Shown: positions 56,284 to 63,269 of the stretch, piece after piece
Layout of the letters: each line of letters opens with the position of its first letter
Position numbering within the stretch: position 1 is the stretch's first letter
Assembly (NCBI RefSeq): GCF_900115555.1
Contig: NZ_FOWX01000030.1
Span: 1 to 64,000, forward strand
Length of the DNA: 64,000 bases
Reading direction: 5' to 3'
Origin: Pseudomonas borbori
GTDB taxonomy: Bacteria > Pseudomonadota > Gammaproteobacteria > Pseudomonadales > Pseudomonadaceae
Position numbers and translations under genes: made by a program
Notes under the pieces: generated by a model
What the model saw: only the letters and a program-made list of their open reading frames with translations
Databases searched by the model: none
Told to the model about the DNA's origin: nothing

Positions 56284-56299
56284 CTGTATTTTTATACAG
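56284..56299 (-). promoter_or_regulatory. LexA box of intI
   Basis: CTGTATTTTTATACAG is a perfect CTG-N10-CAG LexA site 15 bases upstream of the intI start codon. On the intI strand it contains a TATAAA that could be the -10. LexA control of integrase genes is established for other integrons, so cassette shuffling here should rise in the SOS response. Confidence 0.85.
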
Positions 56300-56474
56300 T
56301 AGTAATGGTAGCGCAGAATGCGGAAGTCAAGCGAATACGGGAAAACACCTGATGCACTGGCGTAACATGTTGATCTGTAGGGATTTTCAGTTTCACAGAT
56401 TCAAATTGGTGCGTGCTTATGCGGAATCCACTAGCATCGGATTAACGAAGAATTCCATCTAATCACTGTTAGGC
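56300..56474 (+). other. attI region
   Basis: Region between the intI promoter and the first cassette. The recombination point is the GTTAGGC at 56468-56474; by the G|TT rule the first cassette begins at 56469. Integrase binding sites and the cassette promoter Pc should lie in this interval, but I see no convincing Pc hexamers. The composition already drifts toward AT-rich. Confidence 0.8.
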
Positions 56475-56495
56475 AATCAACAAAATGGCGCATTT

Positions 56496-56690
56496 ATGTT
56501 AAGAAATTTAGCTGCTTGGTATAACTCAAAAACCAACAGACAAGTAAATATACTCAGAATAACCGTGGTTTTATTATCGGCTATACCTATCATCGGGTGG
56601 ATTTTTATTGCACCGTGGCTGATACCACTAACCCTTTTTCTAGAGTTCCACCGTCAACCCGTAGCCAAGGAACCCACCAAGCCTGAGTAA
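56496..56690 (+). CDS. Cassette 1, gene a: small membrane protein
   Basis: A 64-aa protein with one long hydrophobic stretch, ILRITVVLLSAIPIIGWIFIAPWLIPLTLFLEF (about 19-51), enough for one or two membrane helices, and a short polar tail. It begins 27 bases into the first integron cassette. Its TAA is directly followed by the ATG of the next gene, so both are in one cassette and probably coupled. No family recognised. Confidence 0.75.
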   Translation: MLRNLAAWYNSKTNRQVNILRITVVLLSAIPIIGWIFIAPWLIPLTLFLEFHRQPVAKEPTKPE

Positions 56691-57005
56691 ATGATGGAAG
56701 TGATAATAACAATAGCCACTCTTTTGGGTGGCTTATCTGCATTGTGGTTTTTCTGGGATAAAGTGAAATCAATATTTATACGAATATTCAGCAACAGGAC
56801 TGATCCAGAAAATATCTTGGCTATTTCGGATGATGAGTTTGCAATGCTAGAAAAGATCTTAAAATCCAAAGCTAAAAAAAGCTATCTACCAATATCTGAT
56901 TCAGAGCTTTCGCTTTGCAAAGCTCTGGTAAACCAAGGTTGGCTTAACCAAAAGAGCGACTTTACTTTCACACTTACACGAAAGGCGCTCAAGCATTATG
57001 CCTAA
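56691..57005 (+). CDS. Cassette 1, gene b: membrane-anchored helical protein
   Basis: A 104-aa protein. An N-terminal membrane segment (VIITIATLLGGLSALWFFW, about 4-22) is followed by a soluble charged domain with SDDEFAMLEKILKSKAKKSYLPISDSELSLCKALVNQGWL..., which looks like a winged-helix-like fold. Its stop is inside the first attC. It may work with the preceding membrane protein, since they share a cassette. Function unknown. Confidence 0.78.
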   Translation: MMEVIITIATLLGGLSALWFFWDKVKSIFIRIFSNRTDPENILAISDDEFAMLEKILKSKAKKSYLPISDSELSLCKALVNQGWLNQKSDFTFTLTRKALKHYA

Positions 57006-57071
57006 CAAGTTGCTGCACTCGGACAAATTTTCCGCTGCGCTCCAAATTTGCCGGTGAGCAAGGCGTTAGCT
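57000..57071 (+). repeat. attC 1 (divergent type)
   Basis: R'' GCCTAAC at 57000 and R' GTTAGCT at 57065. The inner arms (GTTGCTGCACTCGGACAAATTT / AAATTTGCCGG...GAGCAAGGC) differ from those of the other sites, lacking the GGGACGGGCTAAAGCCCGCCC core. The cassette is therefore likely of different origin. Confidence 0.85.
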
Positions 57072-57293
57072 AACCGCATTCTGCTTAATGGTTTTTTGCA
57101 CCGCGTACATCCGCAACATCGCTCCACTGCTTTCGGGTTTACAGCGGTTCAAAATTTGCGTTTACTGATCGTCCGCCGCCACTATCGAGGCACGTTTAAA
57201 TTGCGGTTTTTCAGTTTCATCGAAACATTAAATTTACTGCGTTGCGCCAGGCTCATCGCGCAATGCGTTACAAGCGGGAAAGCGGTGCTTTAG
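57048..57293 (+). CDS. Cassette 2: doubtful open frame
   Basis: An 81-aa frame whose only ATG lies inside the preceding attC, giving an arginine/leucine-rich product with no signal, motif or ribosome-binding site. Cassette 2 (57066-57383) may therefore be gene-less, or express from a TTG inside it. No other frame in the cassette is better on either strand. Kept with low confidence so the cassette is not left blank. Confidence 0.25.
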   Translation: MPVSKALANRILLNGFLHRVHPQHRSTAFGFTAVQNLRLLIVRRHYRGTFKLRFFSFIETLNLLRCARLIAQCVTSGKAVL

Positions 57294-57312
57294 ATTATGC
57301 GTACATCCGAGC

Positions 57313-57388
57313 GTCTAACAATTGGTTCAAATCGCTCGCTGCGCTCGCTGGGACGGGCTAAAGCCCGCCCTTTAACCAAACGTTAGGC
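57313..57388 (+). repeat. attC 2
   Basis: R'' GTCTAAC at 57313, R' GTTAGGC at 57382. The arms TGGTTCAAATCGCTCGC / GCGCTCGCTGGGACGGGC and the central GGGCTAAAGCCC are shared with attC 3 to 8 and 10. Length 76 bp. Confidence 0.95.
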
Positions 57389-57404
57389 GTTTCTGGGGGA
57401 CAGA

Positions 57405-57767
57405 ATGGGTGACTGGGAAGATACATTTGGTGCTGCGGGGATGTCAGCGGACTTTGCTCCTTGGGATTCACCATGCTGGAACGATGATTGGGAGCACGAG
57501 CTTCGTGCAATCGGCTATTTGACTCTTAAAGAGTGGAATGCAAGCGGGAGAGTTATCAAGGCGGGTGAAAAAGGAACGTTTTTACCTTGCGCAAAGCTTA
57601 TGGTGTTCAGTGAGAGCCAAACAGAACTATCCCAAAATACTCATAATCCCAGGCAGAACGCATCGTCTTATTTTGACGACTTCAGTGAGGCATTGGATTG
57701 GGCTAAACGCAACCCAGGAAAATCAATAACAAGATCTCCTGATGGAAAGGGGTTTATCGCAAAATGA
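57405..57767 (+). CDS. Cassette 3, gene a: hypothetical protein
   Basis: A 120-aa soluble protein rich in Trp/Asp at the start (MGDWEDTFGAAGMSADFAPWDSPCWNDDWEHELRAIGYL), with a cysteine in each half. The tail (FDDFSEALDWAKRNPGKSITRSPDGKGFIAK) resembles short stretches in other cassette proteins. GGGGGA precedes the ATG. Its TGA overlaps the ATG of a second gene in the same cassette. No family recognised. Confidence 0.78.
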   Translation: MGDWEDTFGAAGMSADFAPWDSPCWNDDWEHELRAIGYLTLKEWNASGRVIKAGEKGTFLPCAKLMVFSESQTELSQNTHNPRQNASSYFDDFSEALDWAKRNPGKSITRSPDGKGFIAK

Positions 57768-57943
57768 AAAGCTGGATTCATAATAAGGCATCTGTGATTT
57801 TCTGGTTCACTCTCGTGATCTACATCCTTATATGGATGACAGTTTCGTATATCGGCGTCTATGTCACATATATTGCCGGCCCAGTTTTACTAAGCTCTGG
57901 AATCATCGCGTGGTTTACATCCCCAAGCGACGGAAACGCCTAA
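57764..57943 (+). CDS. Cassette 3, gene b: small membrane protein
   Basis: A 59-aa protein, MKSWIHNKASVIFWFTLVIY..., with two hydrophobic stretches (about 10-28 and 30-53) and the ending TSPSDGNA. It starts by ATGA overlap with gene a, so it is coupled to it, and its TAA is in the R'' of attC 3. Too short for usual gene finders but clearly placed inside the cassette. Function unknown. Confidence 0.7.
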   Translation: MKSWIHNKASVIFWFTLVIYILIWMTVSYIGVYVTYIAGPVLLSSGIIAWFTSPSDGNA

Positions 57944-58012
57944 CAAATGGTTCAAATCGTTCGCTGCGCTCACTGGGACCGGCGAAGCCGGCCCCTTAAC
58001 CAAACGTTAGGC
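57938..58012 (+). repeat. attC 3
   Basis: R'' GCCTAAC at 57938, R' GTTAGGC at 58006. The core is GGGACCGGCGAAGCCGGCCCC, a compensated change from the GGGACGGGCTAAAGCCCGCCC of the other sites, so the stem is kept. Length 75 bp. Confidence 0.95.
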
Positions 58013-58127
58013 GGCAATATCTGCACTATCTAATGAGGAATCAACTACAAATTGAGAACGCGATCGCAAAAGAATAAATGGTTACTAGAGAATAACCCAT
58101 CAACCAAAAATATAAGACCAAAGAACC

Positions 58128-59207
58128 ATGAATAATGAATTAAATGAAAAAATCAAACAGCACGACATAATCAAACAGCAAATCACTGTTTTTATTGAAA
58201 ACATAAAAACTATATTCAATGACAGAAGTATAAACACCTTAGTCGACTCCTGCTTATCTTACTTTCCAGCAAACGACAACGATGGTTTTTTGTTTTATAC
58301 GAACGACACAACACAAGATATTGCCACAACACTTGACGGGCTTGAAGGAACCTTCACTCTTCTGGCCAATAATCTAGAAACAAAGCACAATAAATATTTA
58401 ATTACAGAGTCGCTAGCCTACACTCTGAAGTACTACTTCGCTACATCTGATTCAAAGGAGTCTCCATTTGCTGAGTTTTATGCGCTGAGTATGCTTCTGT
58501 ATACAATCAATAGCTGGCTCGAAGCAGATCTATACTCACCAATAGACAATCTCATCAGCGACTTGAAAAATGACTGCCTAAATCAGAAACATATTTTATA
58601 TGAAAGACGCCGCCAGCTGACGAAGAAGGATATATACGGATTCGTCGATTTTTCCGCATGGGAAAAAGAAAAGTTTGATTACTCTACAAAATTAATCGCA
58701 AGCCATGACATCGATTCTAACGACAACCTTGGATTTTCTATCCTCAGCCTTTTGGTAAATAACGTTGTGGACTCCTGCATAGGTGACTTGGATATTGACA
58801 CCAAGAACTTCTTGGCCACTGAGCATGATCCAGAACCAACAAATCATAAAAAAGGACTTGATTACGAAACTGAATGTCTCACCCTCTTTCGAGAGAGTGG
58901 CTGGACTGCGATGGAGACCCCTAAAACAGGAGATATGGGGGCAGATATTATTGCCCAAAAGAGGGGCTTTAACGTTGTAGCACAATGCAAGAACTGGGCT
59001 GGCAAAATTGACACCTCTGCTATTCAAGAAATCAGCACAGCGAAACTTTATTACGAGGCTGACTTAGCCTTATTAATCTGCGAAACAGAGCAAACTAGGC
59101 AAGCCCAGGAAATGGCACAAAAACTTGGAATCCTCGCTATTAAAAAAGAAGATATCCCAGTAGTCGAAATATTAATAATCAAGAAACTCACTAGAAATAC
59201 AATCTAG
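58128..59207 (+). CDS. Cassette 4: Mrr-like restriction endonuclease-fold protein
   Basis: A 359-aa protein. The N-terminal about 230 residues are helical with no recognised family. The C-terminal domain (about 242-345) is Mrr_cat-like: KGLDYETE (E247/E249), GDMGADII (D273), VVAQCKNW (Q286-x-K288), the D...QxK set of PD-(D/E)XK nucleases. Mrr proteins cut modified or foreign DNA. The ATG at 58128 has no strong ribosome-binding site; 115 bases of leader follow attC 3. A defence role is inferred. Confidence 0.85.
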   Translation: MNNELNEKIKQHDIIKQQITVFIENIKTIFNDRSINTLVDSCLSYFPANDNDGFLFYTNDTTQDIATTLDGLEGTFTLLANNLETKHNKYLITESLAYTLKYYFATSDSKESPFAEFYALSMLLYTINSWLEADLYSPIDNLISDLKNDCLNQKHILYERRRQLTKKDIYGFVDFSAWEKEKFDYSTKLIASHDIDSNDNLGFSILSLLVNNVVDSCIGDLDIDTKNFLATEHDPEPTNHKKGLDYETECLTLFRESGWTAMETPKTGDMGADIIAQKRGFNVVAQCKNWAGKIDTSAIQEISTAKLYYEADLALLICETEQTRQAQEMAQKLGILAIKKEDIPVVEILIIKKLTRNTI

Positions 59208-59262
59208 AGCAGTACCCCCCCCTACAGGGTCGGGCCTACGTAACTGACCCCAAGTGCATTCC

Positions 59263-59338
59263 GCCTAACTAGTGGTTCAAATCGCTCGCTCCGCTCGCTG
59301 GGACGGGCTAAAGCCCGCCCCTTAACCAAACGTTAGAC
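59263..59338 (+). repeat. attC 4
   Basis: R'' GCCTAAC at 59263, R' GTTAGAC at 59332, with the standard inner arms and GGGCTAAAGCCC core. Length 76 bp. Confidence 0.95.
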
Positions 59339-59384
59339 GTCTACCGTTACCCCCAAGAAACGAGCCAATAGGGAGATCGCGGAA

Positions 59385-59744
59385 ATGAAATTAGCAAATA
59401 TCGTACAAAGAGGATGGGATGCTCTCGGAGCAGGCAATTTCGATACGCTTGTTCAGGATTATATAGACGACATGACATTCATTATGCCGGGACAAGATAA
59501 TGTACTAAAAGGGTGCCAGCCCTTCCGGACAGCGCTTGATGGTCTCAGCAATATTCTTCCACCAGGTTTCCAGATCACGAAATTGCGCAATATAGAAGGT
59601 GATGGCGAAGTCGTTTCTATTGTTGAGTGGAAATCGGCCAAAATCGAAAATTCGCAACTGGCCGTGCTCTTCAAATTTGCAGAAGAAAAAATATACGAAG
59701 AGCGATGGTTTATTGATACAGAGCAATGGAAGAGTGCGTTCTAG
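59385..59744 (+). CDS. Cassette 5: SnoaL-like (NTF2-fold) protein
   Basis: A 119-aa protein: MKLANIVQRGWDALGAGNFDTLVQDYIDDMTFIMPGQDNVLKGCQPF is the usual start of a SnoaL/NTF2-like small-ligand-binding domain, and FKFAEEKIYEERWFIDTEQW is the usual end. GGGAG precedes the ATG. It lies alone in its cassette. Small NTF2-fold proteins are recurrent in cassettes; the ligand is unknown. Confidence 0.85.
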   Translation: MKLANIVQRGWDALGAGNFDTLVQDYIDDMTFIMPGQDNVLKGCQPFRTALDGLSNILPPGFQITKLRNIEGDGEVVSIVEWKSAKIENSQLAVLFKFAEEKIYEERWFIDTEQWKSAF

Positions 59745-59750
59745 AGAGCC

Positions 59751-59826
59751 GTCTAACAACTGGCTCAAATCGTTCGCTTCGCTCACTGGGACGGGCTAAA
59801 GCCCGCCCCTTAGCCAACAGTTAGCT
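59751..59826 (+). repeat. attC 5
   Basis: R'' GTCTAAC at 59751, R' GTTAGCT at 59820. Standard core; the arms show TGGCTCAAATCG and TTAGCCAAC, changed together so that the stem is kept. Confidence 0.95.
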
Positions 59827-59834
59827 GCTTAATC

Positions 59835-60440
59835 ATGACCTCTAAAACTCTCTACGCCATAAAAGCATCAAGAAAAACTGGTGAAGAACCATTAATTGTT
59901 AACGATAAGTCCGTAGCCCTTGACTTATTGTCATTCTGGCAATGGTCATCATCTGATCTAATAAGCAACTCACTTCGTGGAGTTTTGGCAGAATACATAG
60001 TTGCCTCGACAGTAGGCTGCAATACCGGTGTTCGCACAGAATGGGACGCATATGATCTCAAAACAGAATCTGGTATTCGTATCGAGGTTAAATCCGCTGC
60101 TTACCTCCAATCATGGAGTCAGAAAAAATTATCTAATATCAGCTTTAGTGTCCGCCCTGCCCATGGCTGGGATGCAGAGTCAAATTCAAGATCAAAGATA
60201 AAAATCAGGCCCTCGCACGTTTATGTATTTTGCGTACTCAAACACAAAGAAAAATCCACAGTAAATCCATTAAACATGGATCAATGGGGTTTCTACTGCA
60301 TAAACACAACCAAACTTAATAATGCACTTGGCTCACAGAAAAGCATTAGCCATTCTCGGCTTCTGAGCCTAGAACCGATAAAGTCTTCTTACCTAGATTT
60401 AGCCGAAACAATTAAATCCGTAGCGGAGTCAAGCAGCTAA
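59835..60440 (+). CDS. Cassette 6: probable PD-(D/E)XK nuclease-fold protein
   Basis: A 201-aa protein. LRGVLAEYIVAS (E53), WDAYDLKTESG (D71/D74) and IRIEVKSAAY (E84-x-K86) give the E...D...ExK pattern of the restriction-endonuclease fold, with the rest rich in strands. It starts 13 bases after the attC 5 cleavage point with no visible ribosome-binding site. No helicase or methylase accompanies it, so it is a stand-alone nuclease or a regulator with that fold. The exact family is not recognised. Confidence 0.78.
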   Translation: MTSKTLYAIKASRKTGEEPLIVNDKSVALDLLSFWQWSSSDLISNSLRGVLAEYIVASTVGCNTGVRTEWDAYDLKTESGIRIEVKSAAYLQSWSQKKLSNISFSVRPAHGWDAESNSRSKIKIRPSHVYVFCVLKHKEKSTVNPLNMDQWGFYCINTTKLNNALGSQKSISHSRLLSLEPIKSSYLDLAETIKSVAESSS

Positions 60441-60510
60441 CAAATGGTTCAAACCGCTCGCTTCGCTCACTGGGACGGGCTAAAGCCCGCCCCTTAACCA
60501 AACGTTAGGA
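60435..60510 (+). repeat. attC 6
   Basis: R'' AGCTAAC at 60435, R' GTTAGGA at 60504, with the standard core. The stop codon of the cassette 6 gene lies in R''. Confidence 0.95.
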
Positions 60511-60577
60511 ATAAATTTGTAGCCAGATCAAAATCAAATCTGCTCGCTGCTCACAGTAAAAATCAAAAGGAGATACC

Positions 60578-61051
60578 ATGATTAAACACAATATAATTAA
60601 ACTTACTTTTGCACTCTCTACCTTTATGGCTTCAGTTTCGTACGCAGAACCAGAAATCGAAGAGTGGTACTTATCAAAAAACGGAGAACACCTAGTAAGA
60701 GATTCAGTCAACGGCACGCTTCACGCCCAACTTGCCAACTCGAAATCAGGAAACCCTGAAGTTTATATATTTATGTTTGATTCAGACTGCGAGGGTAAAG
60801 AGAGCACCATTACCTCCCACAACCCTCTGTATGTAAATGGCACTCTGGTCAGGTATCTTCAATATTGCGAAGGCGAGCGGCGCTATTTCTTTCCAGCCAC
60901 AACAGAAGGCAGAAAATATTTATTTTCAGAGTTTAAAAATAAAAGCTTTGTAGACGTAAGCACTCACAATAAATCTTTTACTGCAATTTTCTCTGCGAAG
61001 GGCTTTTCAAAATCACTTAATGAAATACAGGTAAACTCGAAAGCTATTTAG
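60578..61051 (+). CDS. Cassette 7: secreted protein of unknown function
   Basis: A 157-aa exported protein: signal peptide MIKHNIIKLTFALSTFMASV to about SYA, then a strand-rich mature part with two cysteines (DSDCEGKE near 65 and YCEGERRYF near 92), possibly one disulfide. AAAAGGAG lies before the ATG, the best ribosome-binding site in the array. No family recognised. An envelope or secreted role is inferred from the signal only. Confidence 0.82.
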   Translation: MIKHNIIKLTFALSTFMASVSYAEPEIEEWYLSKNGEHLVRDSVNGTLHAQLANSKSGNPEVYIFMFDSDCEGKESTITSHNPLYVNGTLVRYLQYCEGERRYFFPATTEGRKYLFSEFKNKSFVDVSTHNKSFTAIFSAKGFSKSLNEIQVNSKAI

Positions 61052-61061
61052 TCAGGCGCAT

Positions 61062-61138
61062 TCCTAACAATGCACTCAAATCGCTCACTTCGTTCGCTGG
61101 GACGGGCTAAAGCCCGCCCCTTAGCTTAATCGTTAGGC
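61062..61138 (+). repeat. attC 7
   Basis: R'' TCCTAAC at 61062, R' GTTAGGC at 61132. The arms TGCACTCAAATCGCTCAC and the ending TTAGCTTAATC are shared with attC 10 but the core is the standard one. Length 77 bp. Confidence 0.95.
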
Positions 61139-61155
61139 CTAGAAGAAAAACAAAC

Positions 61156-61692
61156 ATGACCGAAGAAGAGTCGCTTCTCGCTGCTATCAACGAAAACGTA
61201 GAGTTGCACTCGTATGACTCATCTTGGCCACAGGTGTTTGAAGCTGAGCGAGAACGCCTCATGTCTCTATTTCAAGATGTCTTTATAGACATTCAGCACA
61301 TTGGAAGCACCGCGATTCCCGGTCTTATTTCCAAGCCAATCATCGATATTATTGCTGGCGTTGAGTCCATATCAATTGCCGAACAACTTGCGTTGCCATT
61401 GTGTGAATCGGGCTATAACACTTCTGCTGAGTTCAACGAGTCATTGTCAGATCGAAAGTGGTTCATGCGTTGGGCAAGCGGGCATCGAACGCATCATCTT
61501 CATCTTGTCGTCCATGGCAGTACAATCTGGCATGAACGACTAAAATTCAGAAATACGTTACGATCTAACTCCGAGTACGCAACAAAATATGCAGAGCTGA
61601 AGACAAAAATCGCCACCATGCATTCCACAGATCGGGAGGCTTACACTAATGCAAAAGAAGAATTCGTCCTTTCCATATTGCGCGGGGCCTAA
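61156..61692 (+). CDS. Cassette 8: GrpB/UPF0157 family nucleotidyltransferase-fold protein
   Basis: A 178-aa protein of the GrpB family. HIGSTAIPGLISKPIIDIIAGV (near 46-67) is the family core, equal to the G-S...D segment of nucleotidyltransferases, and HHLHLVVHGSTIWHERLKFRNTLR (near 112-135) follows. GrpB-like proteins recur in cassettes and on chromosomes; their substrate is not established. Single gene in its cassette; its stop lies in the attC R''. Confidence 0.9.
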   Translation: MTEEESLLAAINENVELHSYDSSWPQVFEAERERLMSLFQDVFIDIQHIGSTAIPGLISKPIIDIIAGVESISIAEQLALPLCESGYNTSAEFNESLSDRKWFMRWASGHRTHHLHLVVHGSTIWHERLKFRNTLRSNSEYATKYAELKTKIATMHSTDREAYTNAKEEFVLSILRGA

Positions 61693-61763
61693 CAAGTGGT
61701 TCAAATCGTTCGCTTCGCTCACTGGGACGGGCTAAATCCCGCCCCTTAGCTTAATCGTTAGAG
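61687..61763 (+). repeat. attC 8
   Basis: R'' GCCTAAC at 61687, R' GTTAGAG at 61757. The core reads GGGCTAAATCCC, one base different from the standard. Confidence 0.95.
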
Positions 61764-61772
61764 CAATAGAGT

Positions 61773-62792
61773 ATGAATGAGCAGATACCTCCATCCAGGC
61801 AAGCGCTGAGAGAAGCATTGGCATTGTCTGAAGACATACTAAGAAATATTGAGCTATGTGAAATGCCATTAGCCAATATTTTGTTGAAAGCATCAAGGCT
61901 GGCTCGGCTATTAAATGATTTTGATAACCAGAAAATAATGGAGTTAGAAGCCAGTGGATATCCTTCAACACCAGACGGTGTATCTCAGGATATTTATCGC
62001 TTAGCCGTTATTGCTGGGCGTGAGTCGCAACAAAAAAATGAAAAAACAGGCGAAATAAAAACCTACATATACACAACTTCGGTTGAGGAATTGGAACAGG
62101 AAGTAAAGTCTGCAGATTCCGCTCTGGCCGCAGCTCGCGATCCGGACGTTTCAGTATCATCAGCGAATCCAAACCAGATGGTTTGGAATCCAGTTGGAAA
62201 TAAGTTTGAGAGGGACACTATTCGCACAAACGCGGCTCGAGCTCAGCGCCGCCTTTCATCACGGCGTTCGTTCATTTATTCGTATACCCTTAAGCGGCAT
62301 CATGAGCTTAAATTTTCTGGAATTGCTGATGATATTTTTTCGAGAATTCGCGAGAGTGTGGATGGAGCGATTGGCGAAAGAGTTCCGGTTGCAGCCCAAA
62401 AACTTGTGGCAGTCTATGAAAATTTGAAATCCGAAAATCCAGAAGACTGGGCTAATGCGGTTCATAGTTGCCGAAGAATACTCCAAGATTTGGCTGACTC
62501 ATTGTATCCACCGAGAGAAGATATTGAGAAAGATATCGGTGGCAAAAAACGCACAATAAAGCTTGGTCCTGACAATTACATAAACCGACTGATAGCCTTT
62601 CTCGAGGAAAATTCAAATTCCGAGCGGTTTGAGGAGATTGTTGGCAGCCACTTGGGATTCGTAGGCGACAGGTTAGATAGTGTATTCAAAGCTGCTCAGA
62701 AAGGTTCGCATGCTGGCGTTTCTAAGGACGAGGCAGATCGATATGTGGTTTATACATACTTGGTCGTTGGAGACATACTGAGCCTACTGTGA
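61773..62792 (+). CDS. Cassette 9: AbiTii-domain protein (possible abortive infection)
   Basis: A 339-aa protein. The N-terminus (about 14-70), ALALSEDILRNIELCEMPLA...LKASRLARLLND...MELEASGYP, matches the AbiTii domain pattern, a module seen in abortive-infection-type proteins. A mostly helical middle follows, then LKFSGIADDIFSRIRESV near 180. The C-terminal 100 residues (YPPREDIEKDIGGKKRTIKLG...) look like a separate domain. No toxin active site is recognised. Only gene in its cassette. A phage-defence role is inferred from the domain. Confidence 0.78.
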   Translation: MNEQIPPSRQALREALALSEDILRNIELCEMPLANILLKASRLARLLNDFDNQKIMELEASGYPSTPDGVSQDIYRLAVIAGRESQQKNEKTGEIKTYIYTTSVEELEQEVKSADSALAAARDPDVSVSSANPNQMVWNPVGNKFERDTIRTNAARAQRRLSSRRSFIYSYTLKRHHELKFSGIADDIFSRIRESVDGAIGERVPVAAQKLVAVYENLKSENPEDWANAVHSCRRILQDLADSLYPPREDIEKDIGGKKRTIKLGPDNYINRLIAFLEENSNSERFEEIVGSHLGFVGDRLDSVFKAAQKGSHAGVSKDEADRYVVYTYLVVGDILSLL

Positions 62793-62799
62793 AAAATTG

Positions 62800-62874
62800 C
62801 TCTAACAAACCAATCAACTTCGCGCCTTCGGCGCCGGACGCAGCAAAGCTGCGCCGGTTATTGAAGCGTTATAC
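62800..62874 (+). repeat. attC 9 (divergent type)
   Basis: R'' CTCTAAC at 62800, R' GTTATAC at 62868. The inner arms CAATCAACTTCGCGCC / GGTTATTGAAGC and the core GCGCCTTCGGCGC differ from the rest of the array. The AbiTii-domain cassette it ends was therefore probably gained from an integron of another lineage. Confidence 0.88.
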
Positions 62875-62906
62875 ACAAATTCAAATCCTCGCAGAGGTCG
62901 CCAATC

Positions 62907-63269
62907 TTGAAAGAAATTTTTGATCCAGAATTCGAGGGTATGAGGTTAAATCAGCTAACCAGTCAGTGCCTTCCAGATATGGAAATTTCTGGCGAGATAT
63001 TTTTTGGGGCACTTGGTAAAGAAAATCGGCTTGATTTTGCAACATTTTTTTTCGACAAACCCAGCCAATACAAGATAGACAACTCAGGTTATAAAGATCT
63101 CCTGATAAGCCTCTTAGACTGCTTAATCATCTATCGCAGCAGTCATGAGCAAGAGTTTTCTCGGGACGGAATTGTAAAAATTAAAGACTCATTCGCCTCG
63201 ATAGAGTGGATTAAAGACGGTGAAGCAGAGACTCTCGCAGACATCAAGAAGAGCGCCAGTCCACAATGA
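62907..63269 (+). CDS. Cassette 10, gene a: acidic partner of GIY-YIG protein
   Basis: A 120-aa acidic protein, start codon TTG with GAGG upstream (ATG at codon 12 is the alternative). Sequence MKEIFDPEFEGMRLNQLTSQ... has no recognised motif. Its TGA overlaps the ATG of the GIY-YIG gene, so the two are coupled within one cassette. Small acidic proteins coupled to nucleases are often inhibitors; that is only a guess here. Confidence 0.75.
   Translation: MKEIFDPEFEGMRLNQLTSQCLPDMEISGEIFFGALGKENRLDFATFFFDKPSQYKIDNSGYKDLLISLLDCLIIYRSSHEQEFSRDGIVKIKDSFASIEWIKDGEAETLADIKKSASPQ

Noticed and set aside
56300..56468. Search for a cassette promoter Pc in attI
   Set aside because: Several weak TTG-like hexamers but no pair with 16-18 base spacing good enough to report.
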